From contig JAITUS010000134.1 of assembly GCA_031286185.1 (NCBI GenBank), positions 1 through 15,512 of the forward strand: a DNA stretch of 15,512 nt, given 5' to 3'. The position numbers were made by a program, and so were the translations under genes. Below, piece after piece: positions 8,383-15,440 of this stretch. Within the stretch, counting starts at the first letter, position 1; each line of letters starts with the position of its first letter. Source of the DNA: Rickettsiales bacterium. Its GTDB lineage: Bacteria > Pseudomonadota > Alphaproteobacteria > Rickettsiales > Anaplasmataceae. The notes under the pieces are model-generated. The model ran no database searches. It had not been told where the DNA came from and saw only the letters and a list, made by a program, of their open reading frames with translations.

Positions 8383-9195
8383 ATGAGTTGTTCTAAATGT
8401 CCTAAAACTAATAACACTGCTGAACAAGCTGAGTCTACTACTAAACAACCAGTTAAAACTGAATCTGCTGCTAAAACGTTCGTTAATAATTTAAAATCAT
8501 CAATTTTTTGTGGAACAAAAGGATTTTTGACTTTTAATTTGGCTTTTTTGAGTTATTTGGAATATAGCGCACATCGTAATACAAAATTGAAAGAAGGCGC
8601 TGCCTTTGCAATGAAAAGAAACACTATTCCATTTCTTGAAATGGCTATCATAACGCCATTTGTTTGTTTTGCACTGCCAGCTATGGTAGGCAGTATGAGT
8701 CTTATACAATGTGCACTTGTATGCGCTGCGTTGATGATTACCACATGTTTTGTTGTGAGAATTTGTCAATTGCGTGAGAAGTTACTAGAAGAAATTACCG
8801 ATTATGATAGAAAAGAAATAGACGCAGAATTTAAGAAAGATACTATAAAATTTCCTGTCTTTGATAAAAGCAGACAACATATTGAGTATAATTCGCCTAA
8901 CCAAGTAAGTGAGGCAGGTAACACCTCCTTTCTCATTGCGTTTTTAGTTTTCCCTCTAAAGGTTCTGCAAAGTTGTATAATGCTATCTTTAGCTGCTATT
9001 GAACTTCTTGAAGCAGTGCCAAGTTTTTGCGCTGATCTGATCTTTGATAGAAGCTTTGTATCTACCAAGAGCAACTTGCAAAGATCCGGCCATTTGTTGT
9101 ATGCTAGTTTGAGAAATTTAGTACCTATAACTAAACTTGATGAGTGTATAGCTAACCTTATAGGCACTCCAAAAGCAACTTGCTGTAGTGCATAG
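8383..9195 (+). CDS. Unknown multi-pass membrane protein with Cys pairs at both ends
   Basis: I do not recognise a family. The 270-aa protein starts MSCSKCPKTN, giving a CxxC at residues 3-6, and ends TCCSA with a vicinal Cys pair (267-268). A Thr/Lys/Ala-rich polar segment follows the N-terminus. Hydrophobic stretches lie at about 42-60, 82-127 (long enough for two helices) and 182-222; between them is a charged stretch (about 128-170, with REKLLEEITDYDRKEID). The start is secured by a perfect ribosome binding site. Its stop TAG is followed at once, in the same frame, by the GTG of hemH, so the two are very likely co-transcribed and perhaps coupled. It is probably restricted to Wolbachia or close relatives. 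A link to haem or metal handling is only a guess from position and cysteines. Confidence 0.8.
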   Translation: MSCSKCPKTNNTAEQAESTTKQPVKTESAAKTFVNNLKSSIFCGTKGFLTFNLAFLSYLEYSAHRNTKLKEGAAFAMKRNTIPFLEMAIITPFVCFALPAMVGSMSLIQCALVCAALMITTCFVVRICQLREKLLEEITDYDRKEIDAEFKKDTIKFPVFDKSRQHIEYNSPNQVSEAGNTSFLIAFLVFPLKVLQSCIMLSLAAIELLEAVPSFCADLIFDRSFVSTKSNLQRSGHLLYASLRNLVPITKLDECIANLIGTPKATCCSA

Positions 9196-10218
9196 GTGAA
9201 AAAGGCAATTATTTTATTTAACCTTGGCGGCCCTGACTCACCTAGTGCGGTCCGTCCTTTTTTATTCAACCTCTTTTATGATAAGAGAATAATTAATTTG
9301 CCGAATCCTCTTCGGCTTCTTTTAGCGAAGTTTATATCCGCGAAACGAGAAAATACTGCACGAAAAATATATGAGCAGATTGGAGGCAAATCGCCAATTT
9401 TAGAGAATACAAAAATGCAAGCTGAAGCGCTTGAGCAAGAGCTTAATAGATCTGTGTTTTGTCATCCAAGTAGCATGGAACTGGGATCTAGAAAAAAGAA
9501 CTGGGTTCCAGCGTCATGCGCTGGAATGACACCAAAGCTGGCCAGAGTATTCGTTTGTATGCGTTATTGGCATCCATTTGCTAACGAAGTTGTTAAGAGT
9601 GTGAAGCAGTTTGATCCTGACGAAGTAATTCTACTGCCGCTATATCCTCAATATTCGACTACTACAACTTTGTCATCTATTGAAAATTGGCAAAAAAATG
9701 CCAAAAAATATGGTCTCAGATGCAACACAAAAATAATCAACCGCTATTATGATAACCAAGACTTTATTGAAGCTCACGTTAACCTAACAGCTCAGTATTA
9801 TAAATTAGCAAGCAAAATTGGTAAACCAAGAATCCTATTTTCAGCCCATAGCTTGCCCCTTAGCGTTATTAAGAAAGGTGACCCTTATGCCTTGCAGGTA
9901 GAGGAAACAGTAAAATTAATAGTAAAAAAATTAAATATCAAAGATCTTGATTGGTCAATATGCTATCAGAGTAAGACAGGCCCCGTAAAATGGCTAGAGC
10001 CAAGCACCGAAAGTGAGCTGTTGCGTGCAAAAGCTGATGATGTACCTGTGATTTTATCACCTATATCTTTTGTTTCTGAACATTCAGAAACGCTTGTTGA
10101 GCTTGATATAGAATATAAAGCAATGATCAAGGACGGATATTACTTTCGCATACCAACTCTCGGTACTGATTTCTTGTTTATAAAATGCTTGGTAAATTTG
10201 TGCATAAATCATCTTTAA
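9196..10218 (+). CDS. hemH: Ferrochelatase with an in-frame palindromic-element insertion
   Basis: HemH inserts Fe2+ into protoporphyrin IX, the last step of haem synthesis, supplying the cytochromes of complexes such as petBC. Family signatures: N-terminal [11 protein letters not shown] (6-16), GGKSPI (63-68), LLPLYPQYS (147-154), active-site His in FSAHSLP (H218), the [14 protein letters not shown] segment, and [14 protein letters not shown] with the acidic metal-path residues. The start is GTG directly behind the preceding gene's TAG; that in-frame stop rules out any earlier start. Residues 89-112 do not belong to the family: they are encoded by a 72-bp palindromic repeat sitting between the LEQEL helix and VFVCMRYW. 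Without them the protein would be 316 aa, a normal length. The core motifs are intact, so the enzyme is probably functional. Confidence 0.95.
   Translation: MKKAIILFNLGGPDSPSAVRPFLFNLFYDKRIINLPNPLRLLLAKFISAKRENTARKIYEQIGGKSPILENTKMQAEALEQELNRSVFCHPSSMELGSRKKNWVPASCAGMTPKLARVFVCMRYWHPFANEVVKSVKQFDPDEVILLPLYPQYSTTTTLSSIENWQKNAKKYGLRCNTKIINRYYDNQDFIEAHVNLTAQYYKLASKIGKPRILFSAHSLPLSVIKKGDPYALQVEETVKLIVKKLNIKDLDWSICYQSKTGPVKWLEPSTESELLRAKADDVPVILSPISFVSEHSETLVELDIEYKAMIKDGYYFRIPTLGTDFLFIKCLVNLCINHL
9460..9531 (+). repeat. Palindromic element inside hemH (72 bp, 24 codons)
   Basis: It begins TGTCATCC and ends AATGACA. The right half is a perfect hairpin, TTCCAGCG-TCATG-CGCTGGAA (about 9506-9526); the left half is a degenerate stem (CATCCAAGTAG against ACTGGGATC); the linker is AGAAAAAAG. 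It is the same element as 3135-3207 in petC, in the same orientation relative to the gene. Its length of exactly 24 codons keeps the hemH frame, and it has no stop codon in the frame used. It matches the known class of Rickettsiales protein-coding palindromic repeats. Confidence 0.88.
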
Positions 10219-10253
10219 AATCCTGACTTATAATACTTTTCCTTTAGGATTTT
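10217..10253 (+). terminator. Possible terminator hairpin after hemH
   Basis: AAAATCCT (10217-10224) pairs perfectly with AGGATTTT (10246-10253) across a 21-nt loop, beginning inside the hemH stop codon. The stem is AT-rich and ends in TTTT, which could act as a weak terminator or a 3'-end stabiliser. Confidence 0.45.
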
Positions 10254-10295
10254 ATATGATAAAATAATAAAAAACTATCATTTTATTAAGTGTTT

Positions 10296-11168
10296 ATGTC
10301 AAATAAACTAAAAAAGAAACAAAACACGTTTGCACAAAAGGTACATGATACTTACAACCATGATATCAGGAGGATAATCTGTATTACAACAGGTTTAACA
10401 ATGCTACTGTGCAAGATTTCACTACAATTTTGCTGTGAGTTTATTGACAGTAATAGATCCAATATCACTTTTATACGTGATGCCGCTCGAATAGTAAAGT
10501 TTCCGACGTCTATTCTATATATTGCCTATTCTGCATTTACTTTATATGACCCAGTCAAGGATTACAGAGACCCTAAGGGTAAAAAAGAATTAGCAAAAAT
10601 TGTGGGCAAATCAGCTAGTCTTGCAAGCAGCACTATAGAAGCGCTAATGATGTTGAAAGTCATCCATCTCTTGACTGGAGGTAATGCAAACGTAATAAGT
10701 TGTGTTTACTTAACGTCAACAATCCTATTCCTATTCATTTCAGAACCCATAAGCTATTATTATACATGCAAAAAATATCAAAAGGCACATAAAGAATATC
10801 AAGATGCATGTGGAAAATACCAAGATAAAAAGGAAATTGATGAATTTACAAAATGTAAAGCTGAGCTTGCTAAGCGCAGGAAGAGCCTCATCATCAGCAC
10901 ACTAACTTTATCATTAGGTTTGCTAAACTTCGTATTAAGAAGGATAGAAATTGCAACCATACCGATCAACTTGGGTAATGGTATAATCTATAATTTTAAT
11001 TTAAGCGTAACAGTCAGCATAATATATAGCGCAGTATTCCTAGTAGTCCAGCTTGACAGACTGTTTAATCAACCAATCAATGATGACCCTCCTACTAAAC
11101 TTGATAGTACTAACCATCAGCCCGGTAATGATGGTAATAATATAGACTTTTTGCATAACCTAAACTAA
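10296..11168 (+). CDS. Unknown multi-pass membrane protein
   Basis: I recognise no family. From the ATG at 10296 it is 290 aa; a GTG two codons earlier (10290) is a less likely start. It opens with a basic segment (SNKLKKKQ), then shows about five to six hydrophobic stretches near residues 26-45, 68-85, 112-135, 140-163, 196-215 and 228-255. A charged stretch with a repeated Lys-Tyr-Gln pattern (KKYQKAHKEYQ, then GKYQDKK), probably helical or coiled, lies at about 166-195 between membrane segments. The tail is polar and Asn/Asp-rich (after about 262). No ribosome binding site stands out. It follows hemH by about 75 bp with a hairpin between, so it may be a separate unit. It has no visible similarity to the membrane protein at 8383 beyond general composition. 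Confidence 0.75.
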   Translation: MSNKLKKKQNTFAQKVHDTYNHDIRRIICITTGLTMLLCKISLQFCCEFIDSNRSNITFIRDAARIVKFPTSILYIAYSAFTLYDPVKDYRDPKGKKELAKIVGKSASLASSTIEALMMLKVIHLLTGGNANVISCVYLTSTILFLFISEPISYYYTCKKYQKAHKEYQDACGKYQDKKEIDEFTKCKAELAKRRKSLIISTLTLSLGLLNFVLRRIEIATIPINLGNGIIYNFNLSVTVSIIYSAVFLVVQLDRLFNQPINDDPPTKLDSTNHQPGNDGNNIDFLHNLN

Positions 11169-11342
11169 GCAAAAAAAAAGGAAATTTACTACCTATTAAA
11201 TATTGGTGTTTTTTGTAACGCTGTGATTCAGCTGCTCTTGAATTACTTTAGCCATAAATGTTAAGAAATTTACCAAACAAAAAAAAGCAAAAGAAGCCCC
11301 GAGTAGCGAGTTTTGACTCTATAATACTTTAATTTGGCGCTA
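11169..11342. other. Non-coding AT-rich spacer with runs of A
   Basis: No gene was found between the stop of the membrane protein and the repeat region. It contains two A-runs (about 11172-11180 and 11280-11287) and a short GC-rich patch, GAAGCCCCGAGTAGCGAG (about 11294-11311). Read on the minus strand, that patch is followed by T-rich DNA and could serve as a 3' end for transcripts coming from the small reading frame at 11365-11472, but I see no stable stem in it. Confidence 0.35.
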
Positions 11343-11356
11343 TAATAATTTGCTGA

Positions 11357-11371
11357 CGCTTAGTTTAAGCG
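11357..11371 (-). terminator. Small hairpin over the stop codon of the 35-codon frame
   Basis: CGCTTA-GTT-TAAGCG is a perfect 6-bp stem spanning the TAA of the small reading frame at 11365-11472. No T-run follows on the minus strand, so it is a structured 3' end rather than a clear terminator. Confidence 0.35.
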
Positions 11372-11472
11372 CGATTTGGCTGAATGTAGAAAAAATGTAA
11401 AAGACATGCAGCTGCTATAATTTGATACAATCCACAAAAAAATACCCTGAGTTTTTTACTGAATTTTGTCAT
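11365..11472 (-). CDS. Candidate 35-aa hydrophobic peptide (complete copy of the repeated module)
   Basis: Minus-strand ATG at 11472-11470 opens a 35-codon frame ending at TAA 11367-11365. The product has a basic start (MTKFSKKLRV), a continuous hydrophobic segment of about 20 residues (FFCGLYQIIAAACLLHFFYI) and a short polar tail (QPNRA). A single membrane helix is expected. The first 24 codons recur at 15441-15512 with three base changes: two turn Cys13 into Gly and one is silent. A promoter-like sequence (11523-11551) and a leader of about 40 nt precede it. The ribosome site is weak (CAGG). It could be a small membrane peptide, including one of the type seen in type I toxins, or the cut-off front of a longer gene. 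I know of no family name for it. Confidence 0.45.
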   Translation of the reverse strand: MTKFSKKLRVFFCGLYQIIAAACLLHFFYIQPNRA

Positions 11473-11571
11473 TGAGCCTGCAGATCAAAAACAAGTTTTG
11501 AGTCAGAAATACCCTTGCTGTTATGATAAGGGTAATGGCGAAGGTTGTTAAGTAGTTTTTTTCGTTTCTAT
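11401..11571 (-). repeat. Long inverted repeat, left copy (about 170 bp)
   Basis: The reverse complement of this segment aligns along its whole length with 15343-15512. The block from the leader through the first 24 codons (11401-11523) is nearly identical. The promoter-proximal part is more divergent but still clearly related, ending at TTTCGT(T/C)TCTAT. The match runs to the last base of the window, so the full repeat may be longer. The two copies face outward around gshA-hslV-hslU. Confidence 0.88.
11523..11551 (-). promoter_or_regulatory. Sigma70-like promoter of the left small-peptide copy
   Basis: On the minus strand TTAACA (11551-11546) and TATCAT (11528-11523) are separated by exactly 17 bp; each matches 5 of 6 consensus bases. 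An inverted repeat TACCCTT-N11-AAGGGTA (11534-11510) covers the -10 and the expected start site and could be an operator. Transcription would begin near 11516 and read into the frame at 11472. Confidence 0.55.
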
Positions 11572-11637
11572 ATGCCTGGTGCGCTGCCAAAAACTATGCG
11601 AGAAGTCTAGCCAATGGCTACGCTTAGAAGTAAGAAA

Positions 11638-12798
11638 TTAGATATGAAAAGACCTCATTTCTACTGCCAATGCTAGCACCGCTAATTTACTAACCATATT
11701 CCAAAGCGATAGAGTTTTATTTTCCACAGCCTGGCTGACATCATGGAATTTACAGTCAGTGGAATTTAAGCTAGAATATATGCCTTTTCTGCTATTGCAC
11801 CGGTACAAATAGCACGTTGGCGTATTTCCTATATAATATATCAGCGGTTCTGCAGGGCTATGTTCAAAAACATCGATGGTTGGTACACCTTCTTGTATAA
11901 TAACGCTACTCACTTCTATGCCTTCTTTTATCTTTTTCATTTTATTGCGCTTTTTTTTATTGAGGCTTAGTACTTCCTCTCCACTTGTTGCTGTTATAAT
12001 GCCCATTCCGTATGTTCCATTGCTTGCCTTGATGAAAACATAAGGTTGAGTCTTTATTTTATATTCTTCATATTTTTTTTGCACTAAGGACAGCACTTGA
12101 TCAACTTTAGCTGTCACTGTTTCTAGCGATGAATCGTCATTGAAATTAACACTAGTACAACTTTCTGTAGGTGCAGAAATAAGCCACGGGTCTATTTGAA
12201 ATTCGCTACAAAGTTCGGACGCTAGTTTTTGATAGATTTCAAAATATTGAAGTTTCTGCCTGCTGTGCCAACCATATAATGGACTTGGCACTATCTCTTG
12301 TTTTACATTTTCTAGCGTGTCTGGAATGTGGCTTATCATATCCCGGTTCAGTACAACAACATCAGGCACAAATCCTGAAGTTGTCTTCAGGAGAGAGTTT
12401 TCTTTCATGACAGCTTCATATGGTTCTATTAAATTGTATGCTTCGTTGTGAAAGAGGCCAATTCTAGTCTCAAAACCTGCGAGTTGGAGTATTTTTTCTA
12501 TGGCAAATACGTTCTCTATATACATTTTATTTCGCGTGTAGTTCTCTGGTATTATGAGAATTTTTTTATGTTGTTTTTCTTTAAAATAGCTCTTCATTAG
12601 CTCTGCCGCTGTTGCTTTTGATACCTCACTTAGGTTGTTGAACCCTGCAGGAAACAAATTAGCGTCTATAGGTGCGATTTTGTAACCGGAATTTCTGAAG
12701 TCTATGGAGCTATAAAACGGCAATGTAAGGCCATCAAACTTCTCCTCGAACCAACTATTTAAACTTTTTTTTAATTTTAGATGAATTATATTTTGCAT
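11638..12798 (-). CDS. gshA: Glutamate-cysteine ligase, GshA (PF08886 / gshA_ferroox type)
   Basis: This enzyme joins glutamate and cysteine, the first step of glutathione synthesis. The type is the proteobacterial one first described in Acidithiobacillus, unrelated in sequence to the E. coli enzyme. Recognisable parts: IDFRNSGYKIAPIDANLFPAGFNN (residues 32-55), VLNRDMI (149-155), SPLYGWHSRQK (172-182), and the ATP-grasp-like glycine loop KASNGTYGMGI (257-267). At 386 aa the C-terminus is somewhat short for a family I recall at a little over 400 aa. It ends SKLAVLALAVEMRSFHI, roughly where the last family helix should be, and repeat-rich DNA begins soon after, so a small C-terminal loss is possible. 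The gene is divergent from hslV. Two overlapping TATAAT boxes on the minus strand (12826-12836) could be its -10. Confidence 0.85.
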   Translation of the reverse strand: MQNIIHLKLKKSLNSWFEEKFDGLTLPFYSSIDFRNSGYKIAPIDANLFPAGFNNLSEVSKATAAELMKSYFKEKQHKKILIIPENYTRNKMYIENVFAIEKILQLAGFETRIGLFHNEAYNLIEPYEAVMKENSLLKTTSGFVPDVVVLNRDMISHIPDTLENVKQEIVPSPLYGWHSRQKLQYFEIYQKLASELCSEFQIDPWLISAPTESCTSVNFNDDSSLETVTAKVDQVLSLVQKKYEEYKIKTQPYVFIKASNGTYGMGIITATSGEEVLSLNKKKRNKMKKIKEGIEVSSVIIQEGVPTIDVFEHSPAEPLIYYIGNTPTCYLYRCNSRKGIYSSLNSTDCKFHDVSQAVENKTLSLWNMVSKLAVLALAVEMRSFHI

Positions 12799-12913
12799 CT
12801 GCGCTTTTAATGTTATAAGGAAGGTATTATATTATAAGCTATAATTAAACATATTTAGCAAATTTGATTAGAGATTAAAGTATAATGAAATTGCCATTTG
12901 AAGTGATAGAAAA
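12799..12913. promoter_or_regulatory. Divergent promoter region of gshA and hslVU
   Basis: For gshA, minus-strand TATAAT boxes overlap at 12826-12836, about 30-40 bp before its ATG. For hslV, a perfect TATAAT lies at 12881-12886, about 28 bp before the ATG; no good -35 at 16-18 bp is visible for it, and no heat-shock promoter was recognised by eye. These are -10 matches in an AT-rich spacer, so support is moderate. Confidence 0.4.
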
Positions 12914-13468
12914 ATGATTCAACATGATAGCAGTAAAATGTATGGAACCACCATACTGTCAATTAGAAGAGACAAAAGTGTAGTAGTAATAGGCGATGGA
13001 CAGGTTTCACTGGGTCACACTGTTATAAAATCTGGAGCAAAAAAAGTCAGGCGCCTTTCTGGTGATTCTGTAATTGCCGGTTTTGCAGGGGCAACAGCTG
13101 ATGCATTTACTCTCTTTGAAAGATTGGAATCTAAACTTGATAGGCACCCAGGACAATTAATGAGAGCATGTGTTGAACTTGCAAAAGATTGGAGAATGGA
13201 TAAATATTTAAGAAAATTGGAAGCTATGATGATTGTTGCAGATAAATCTATTTCGTTAGTGATTACAGGAACAGGTGATGTTCTTGAACCTGAAGATGGG
13301 ATAGCAGTTATTGGTTCTGGAGGAAATTTCGCTCTATCCGCGGCAAGAGCTTTAATTGATGTAAAAGGAATATCAATAGAGGAGATTGCGAAAAGAGCTA
13401 TGAAAATAGCAGCTGATATATGTGTTTATACAAATCATAATGTAGTTATTGAAAAGATAGAGGGATAG
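12914..13468 (+). CDS. hslV: HslV, ATP-dependent protease peptidase subunit
   Basis: HslV is the proteolytic dodecamer of the HslVU (ClpQY) protease, which degrades misfolded and regulatory proteins in the cytoplasm. It belongs to the N-terminal nucleophile threonine hydrolases. After removal of the first 11 residues the mature protein would start at T12 (TTILSIRRD). The lysine at the expected position 33 of the mature chain is present (K44). The GDGQVSLG and [14 protein letters not shown] segments are typical. At 184 aa it is complete, with a propeptide a little longer than in E. coli, where one Met is removed. hslU follows after a single base, so the two form an operon. Confidence 0.97.
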   Translation: MIQHDSSKMYGTTILSIRRDKSVVVIGDGQVSLGHTVIKSGAKKVRRLSGDSVIAGFAGATADAFTLFERLESKLDRHPGQLMRACVELAKDWRMDKYLRKLEAMMIVADKSISLVITGTGDVLEPEDGIAVIGSGGNFALSAARALIDVKGISIEEIAKRAMKIAADICVYTNHNVVIEKIEG

Positions 13469-13469
13469 T

Positions 13470-14960
13470 ATGTCTTCTGAACAAAAAATTTTATGCACTA
13501 ATTTCTCCAATCAGCCTATGAGGCTTTCAGAAGGGCAATTTTATGGCAGTGATACCTACAATAAGAGAAATGACCTCTATGAAAACGCTAAAAATGGCTA
13601 TGATTCAAATAACAACAACGCTCAAGTTAATAGCAGTACACAAGTCTTATTGGACGATCTGCCGCCACAAAGGATAGTTAAGGAGTTGGATAGGTTCATA
13701 ATTGGACAGAATGATGCAAAACGTGCTGTCTCTATTGCACTCAGGAATCGTTGGCGTCGCAATAAAGTTCCTCTTCCTTTACGTGATGAAATCATACCTA
13801 AAAATATACTGATGATTGGTCATACAGGGATTGGTAAAACAGAAATAGCTCGCCGCTTAGCAAAGCTTGCGGGTGCACCATTCATAAAAGTTGAAGCAAC
13901 GAAATTCACCGAAATAGGATATGTCGGGCGTGATGTTGACTCGATAATACGTGATTTAGTTGATGCAGCAATAGTTTTAGTAAAAGAGAAAGCTCGCAAA
14001 GCTTTAGCTAAAAAAGCTTTAAATTTAGCTGAGAAGATAATAATCAATTCTATGGTCGGTGAAGATGCAACCGAAGAGAGTAAAAGGGTTTTCAGAGAAA
14101 AATTGAGGAACAAAGAGTTCGAAGATGGAGAAGTTTCCATTAACGTCAGAGAAAGTAAGAGTATGCTACCAGCTTTTGATATACCAGGCATGCCAGGTGG
14201 GCAAGTTGGCGTGGTGAACGTAACAGAACTAGTGGGCAAAATGTTTAATGGGGGCAAAAAAACAAAAACTATTACAGTTAAGGTAAAAGAAGCTCGAGAA
14301 ATATTGGTTAACGAGGAAAGTGAGAAGTTAATGGATGAAGACAAGATAATCAAAGAAGCGATTGATCTTGTTAGCAATGAAGGCATAGTATTTTTGGATG
14401 AAATAGATAAAATTGCAGCACGTACAGAAGTAAAAGGTGAAGTAAATAGAGAAGGAGTACAACGTGATTTATTACCACTGCTTGAAGGAACAACTGTTTC
14501 AACTAAGTATGGCCATGTGAAGACAGACCATATATTATTTATTGCATCTGGCGCCTTTCATTTATCTAAACCGTCTGACCTTTTGCCAGAATTGCAGGGT
14601 AGATTACCAATCAGAGTAGAGCTTAAGGCACTTACTCAAGAGGATTTAATAAGAATATTAAAGGAACCTGAGTCTAGTTTATTGAAGCAGTATATAGCTT
14701 TAATGAAAACAGAAAATGTAATGCTTGAGTTCACCGATGATGGCATCGAAACTATAGCTGAAATAGCGTTTACAGTTAATAGGCAAGTAGAAAATATAGG
14801 TGCAAGAAGGCTCCATACTATCATGGAGAAACTTTTAGATGAAATAAGTTTTATTGCCACTGAGAAGAATGGTGAAAAATTTGTTATAGATGGCAAGTAT
14901 GTGAAAGATAAACTTGAATCGATTTCAAAACAGCTGGATTTATCTAAGTTTATACTTTAA
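13470..14960 (+). CDS. hslU: HslU, ATPase/unfoldase of the HslVU protease, with N-terminal extension
   Basis: HslU is the AAA+ hexamer that unfolds substrates and feeds them to HslV. Visible: the [16 protein letters not shown] start of the AAA+ domain (65-80), Walker A GHTGIGKT (117-124), the pore loop GYVGRD, an intermediate domain (about 175-275), Walker [10 protein letters not shown], sensor-2 region [18 protein letters not shown], and the C-terminal tail DLSKFIL that docks into HslV. At 496 aa it exceeds the usual length of about 440-450. The excess is a polar N-terminal stretch of about 62 residues, rich in Asn/Ser (NNNN at 47-50). The ATG one base behind the hslV stop is the natural coupled start. 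A TTG just before LDDLPPQ (about residue 61) would give the canonical length and cannot be excluded. Confidence 0.97.
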   Translation: MSSEQKILCTNFSNQPMRLSEGQFYGSDTYNKRNDLYENAKNGYDSNNNNAQVNSSTQVLLDDLPPQRIVKELDRFIIGQNDAKRAVSIALRNRWRRNKVPLPLRDEIIPKNILMIGHTGIGKTEIARRLAKLAGAPFIKVEATKFTEIGYVGRDVDSIIRDLVDAAIVLVKEKARKALAKKALNLAEKIIINSMVGEDATEESKRVFREKLRNKEFEDGEVSINVRESKSMLPAFDIPGMPGGQVGVVNVTELVGKMFNGGKKTKTITVKVKEAREILVNEESEKLMDEDKIIKEAIDLVSNEGIVFLDEIDKIAARTEVKGEVNREGVQRDLLPLLEGTTVSTKYGHVKTDHILFIASGAFHLSKPSDLLPELQGRLPIRVELKALTQEDLIRILKEPESSLLKQYIALMKTENVMLEFTDDGIETIAEIAFTVNRQVENIGARRLHTIMEKLLDEISFIATEKNGEKFVIDGKYVKDKLESISKQLDLSKFIL

Positions 14961-14969
14961 TAAAGCGTG

Positions 14970-14998
14970 TTGATACTTTTTTTTTATGTGATTGTAAT
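14970..14998 (+). promoter_or_regulatory. Possible promoter for the frameshifted gene after hslU
   Basis: TTGATA (14970-14975) and TGTAAT (14993-14998) are 17 bp apart and each matches 5 of 6 consensus bases. The spacer contains a T-run (about 14977-14985) that may also end hslVU transcripts. Transcription would start about 20 bp before the ATG at 15025. Confidence 0.45.
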
Positions 14999-15024
14999 AT
15001 AAGTATGTCAATAGAACAAAGAAT

Positions 15025-15280
15025 ATGTTAGCGCAAAACGCTCAAGATACACCGGATGATAAAGAATGTAGCATTGCACTAAGCTCTGATAGTAATGGCA
15101 ATATTAAAATAGTAGGAAATAAGCCAAGTTATGAGGATTTAGAGAAAAACACAGATGTCAAAGTTGAACTTGGGCGGTAAGGAATTAAGTCTTGTTAATG
15201 CTATGAAAGAGCTAGAACAACAGAACGAGCTTAGCAAGCCAAGAATAGAAGAAGCTACATTGGGCTTCTCGCGTGCCTAA
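15025..15280 (+). pseudogene. Small unknown gene broken by a 1-nt frameshift
   Basis: An ATG at 15025 opens 51 codons (MLAQNAQDTPDD ... KVELGR) ending at TAA 15178-15180. From 15173 the next frame continues with compatible composition (GGKELSLVNAMKELEQQNEL ... TLGFSRA) to TAA 15278-15280. Removing one T from CTTGGG at about 15169-15174 joins them into a polar, acidic protein of about 84 residues (VEL-GGKEL). Codon use and hydrophilic character are alike on both sides, which supports a single original frame. I do not recognise a family, and the joined protein may itself be a remnant of something longer. A sequencing error in the C-T-G run would have the same look. Confidence 0.5.
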
Positions 15281-15361
15281 TACCAATTCTCACTACACAG
15301 AAAGCGGACAGACGAAAGTGGAAAAAGTTATAACGTCATCCGATAGAGACGAAAAAATTGC

Positions 15362-15390
15362 TTGACAAATTCCGTCATCACCCTTACCAT
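15362..15390 (+). promoter_or_regulatory. Sigma70-like promoter of the right small-peptide copy
   Basis: TTGACA (15362-15367, perfect -35) and TACCAT (15385-15390, 4 of 6) are spaced by 17 bp, at the same place as the promoter in the left copy. The inverted repeat ACCCTT-N11-AAGGGT (15380-15402) again covers the -10 and the expected start site at about 15397. Confidence 0.58.
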
Positions 15391-15440
15391 AACAACAAGG
15401 GTATTTCTGACTCAAAACTTGTTTTTGATCTGCAGGCTCA

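Noticed and set aside
8802..9269. A 155-codon minus-strand frame spanning the membrane protein and hemH start
   Set aside because: It lies antisense over two supported genes, has no ribosome site or domain, and no independent coding signal.
11294..11311. GC-rich patch considered as a terminator or small RNA
   Set aside because: No stable self-complementary stem was found in it, so only a weak mention is justified.
12885..12917. A 10-codon frame ([10 protein letters not shown]) whose TGA overlaps the hslV ATG, like a leader peptide
   Set aside because: Its ATG overlaps the TATAAT that is the best -10 for hslV, so it would not be fully transcribed. There is no ribosome site, and chance is sufficient in AT-rich DNA.
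13820..14386. A 188-codon open frame on the minus strand inside hslU
   Set aside because: It is the antisense shadow of a well-supported AAA+ gene. Its Ser/Leu/Thr-rich composition mirrors the reverse complement of hslU codons.
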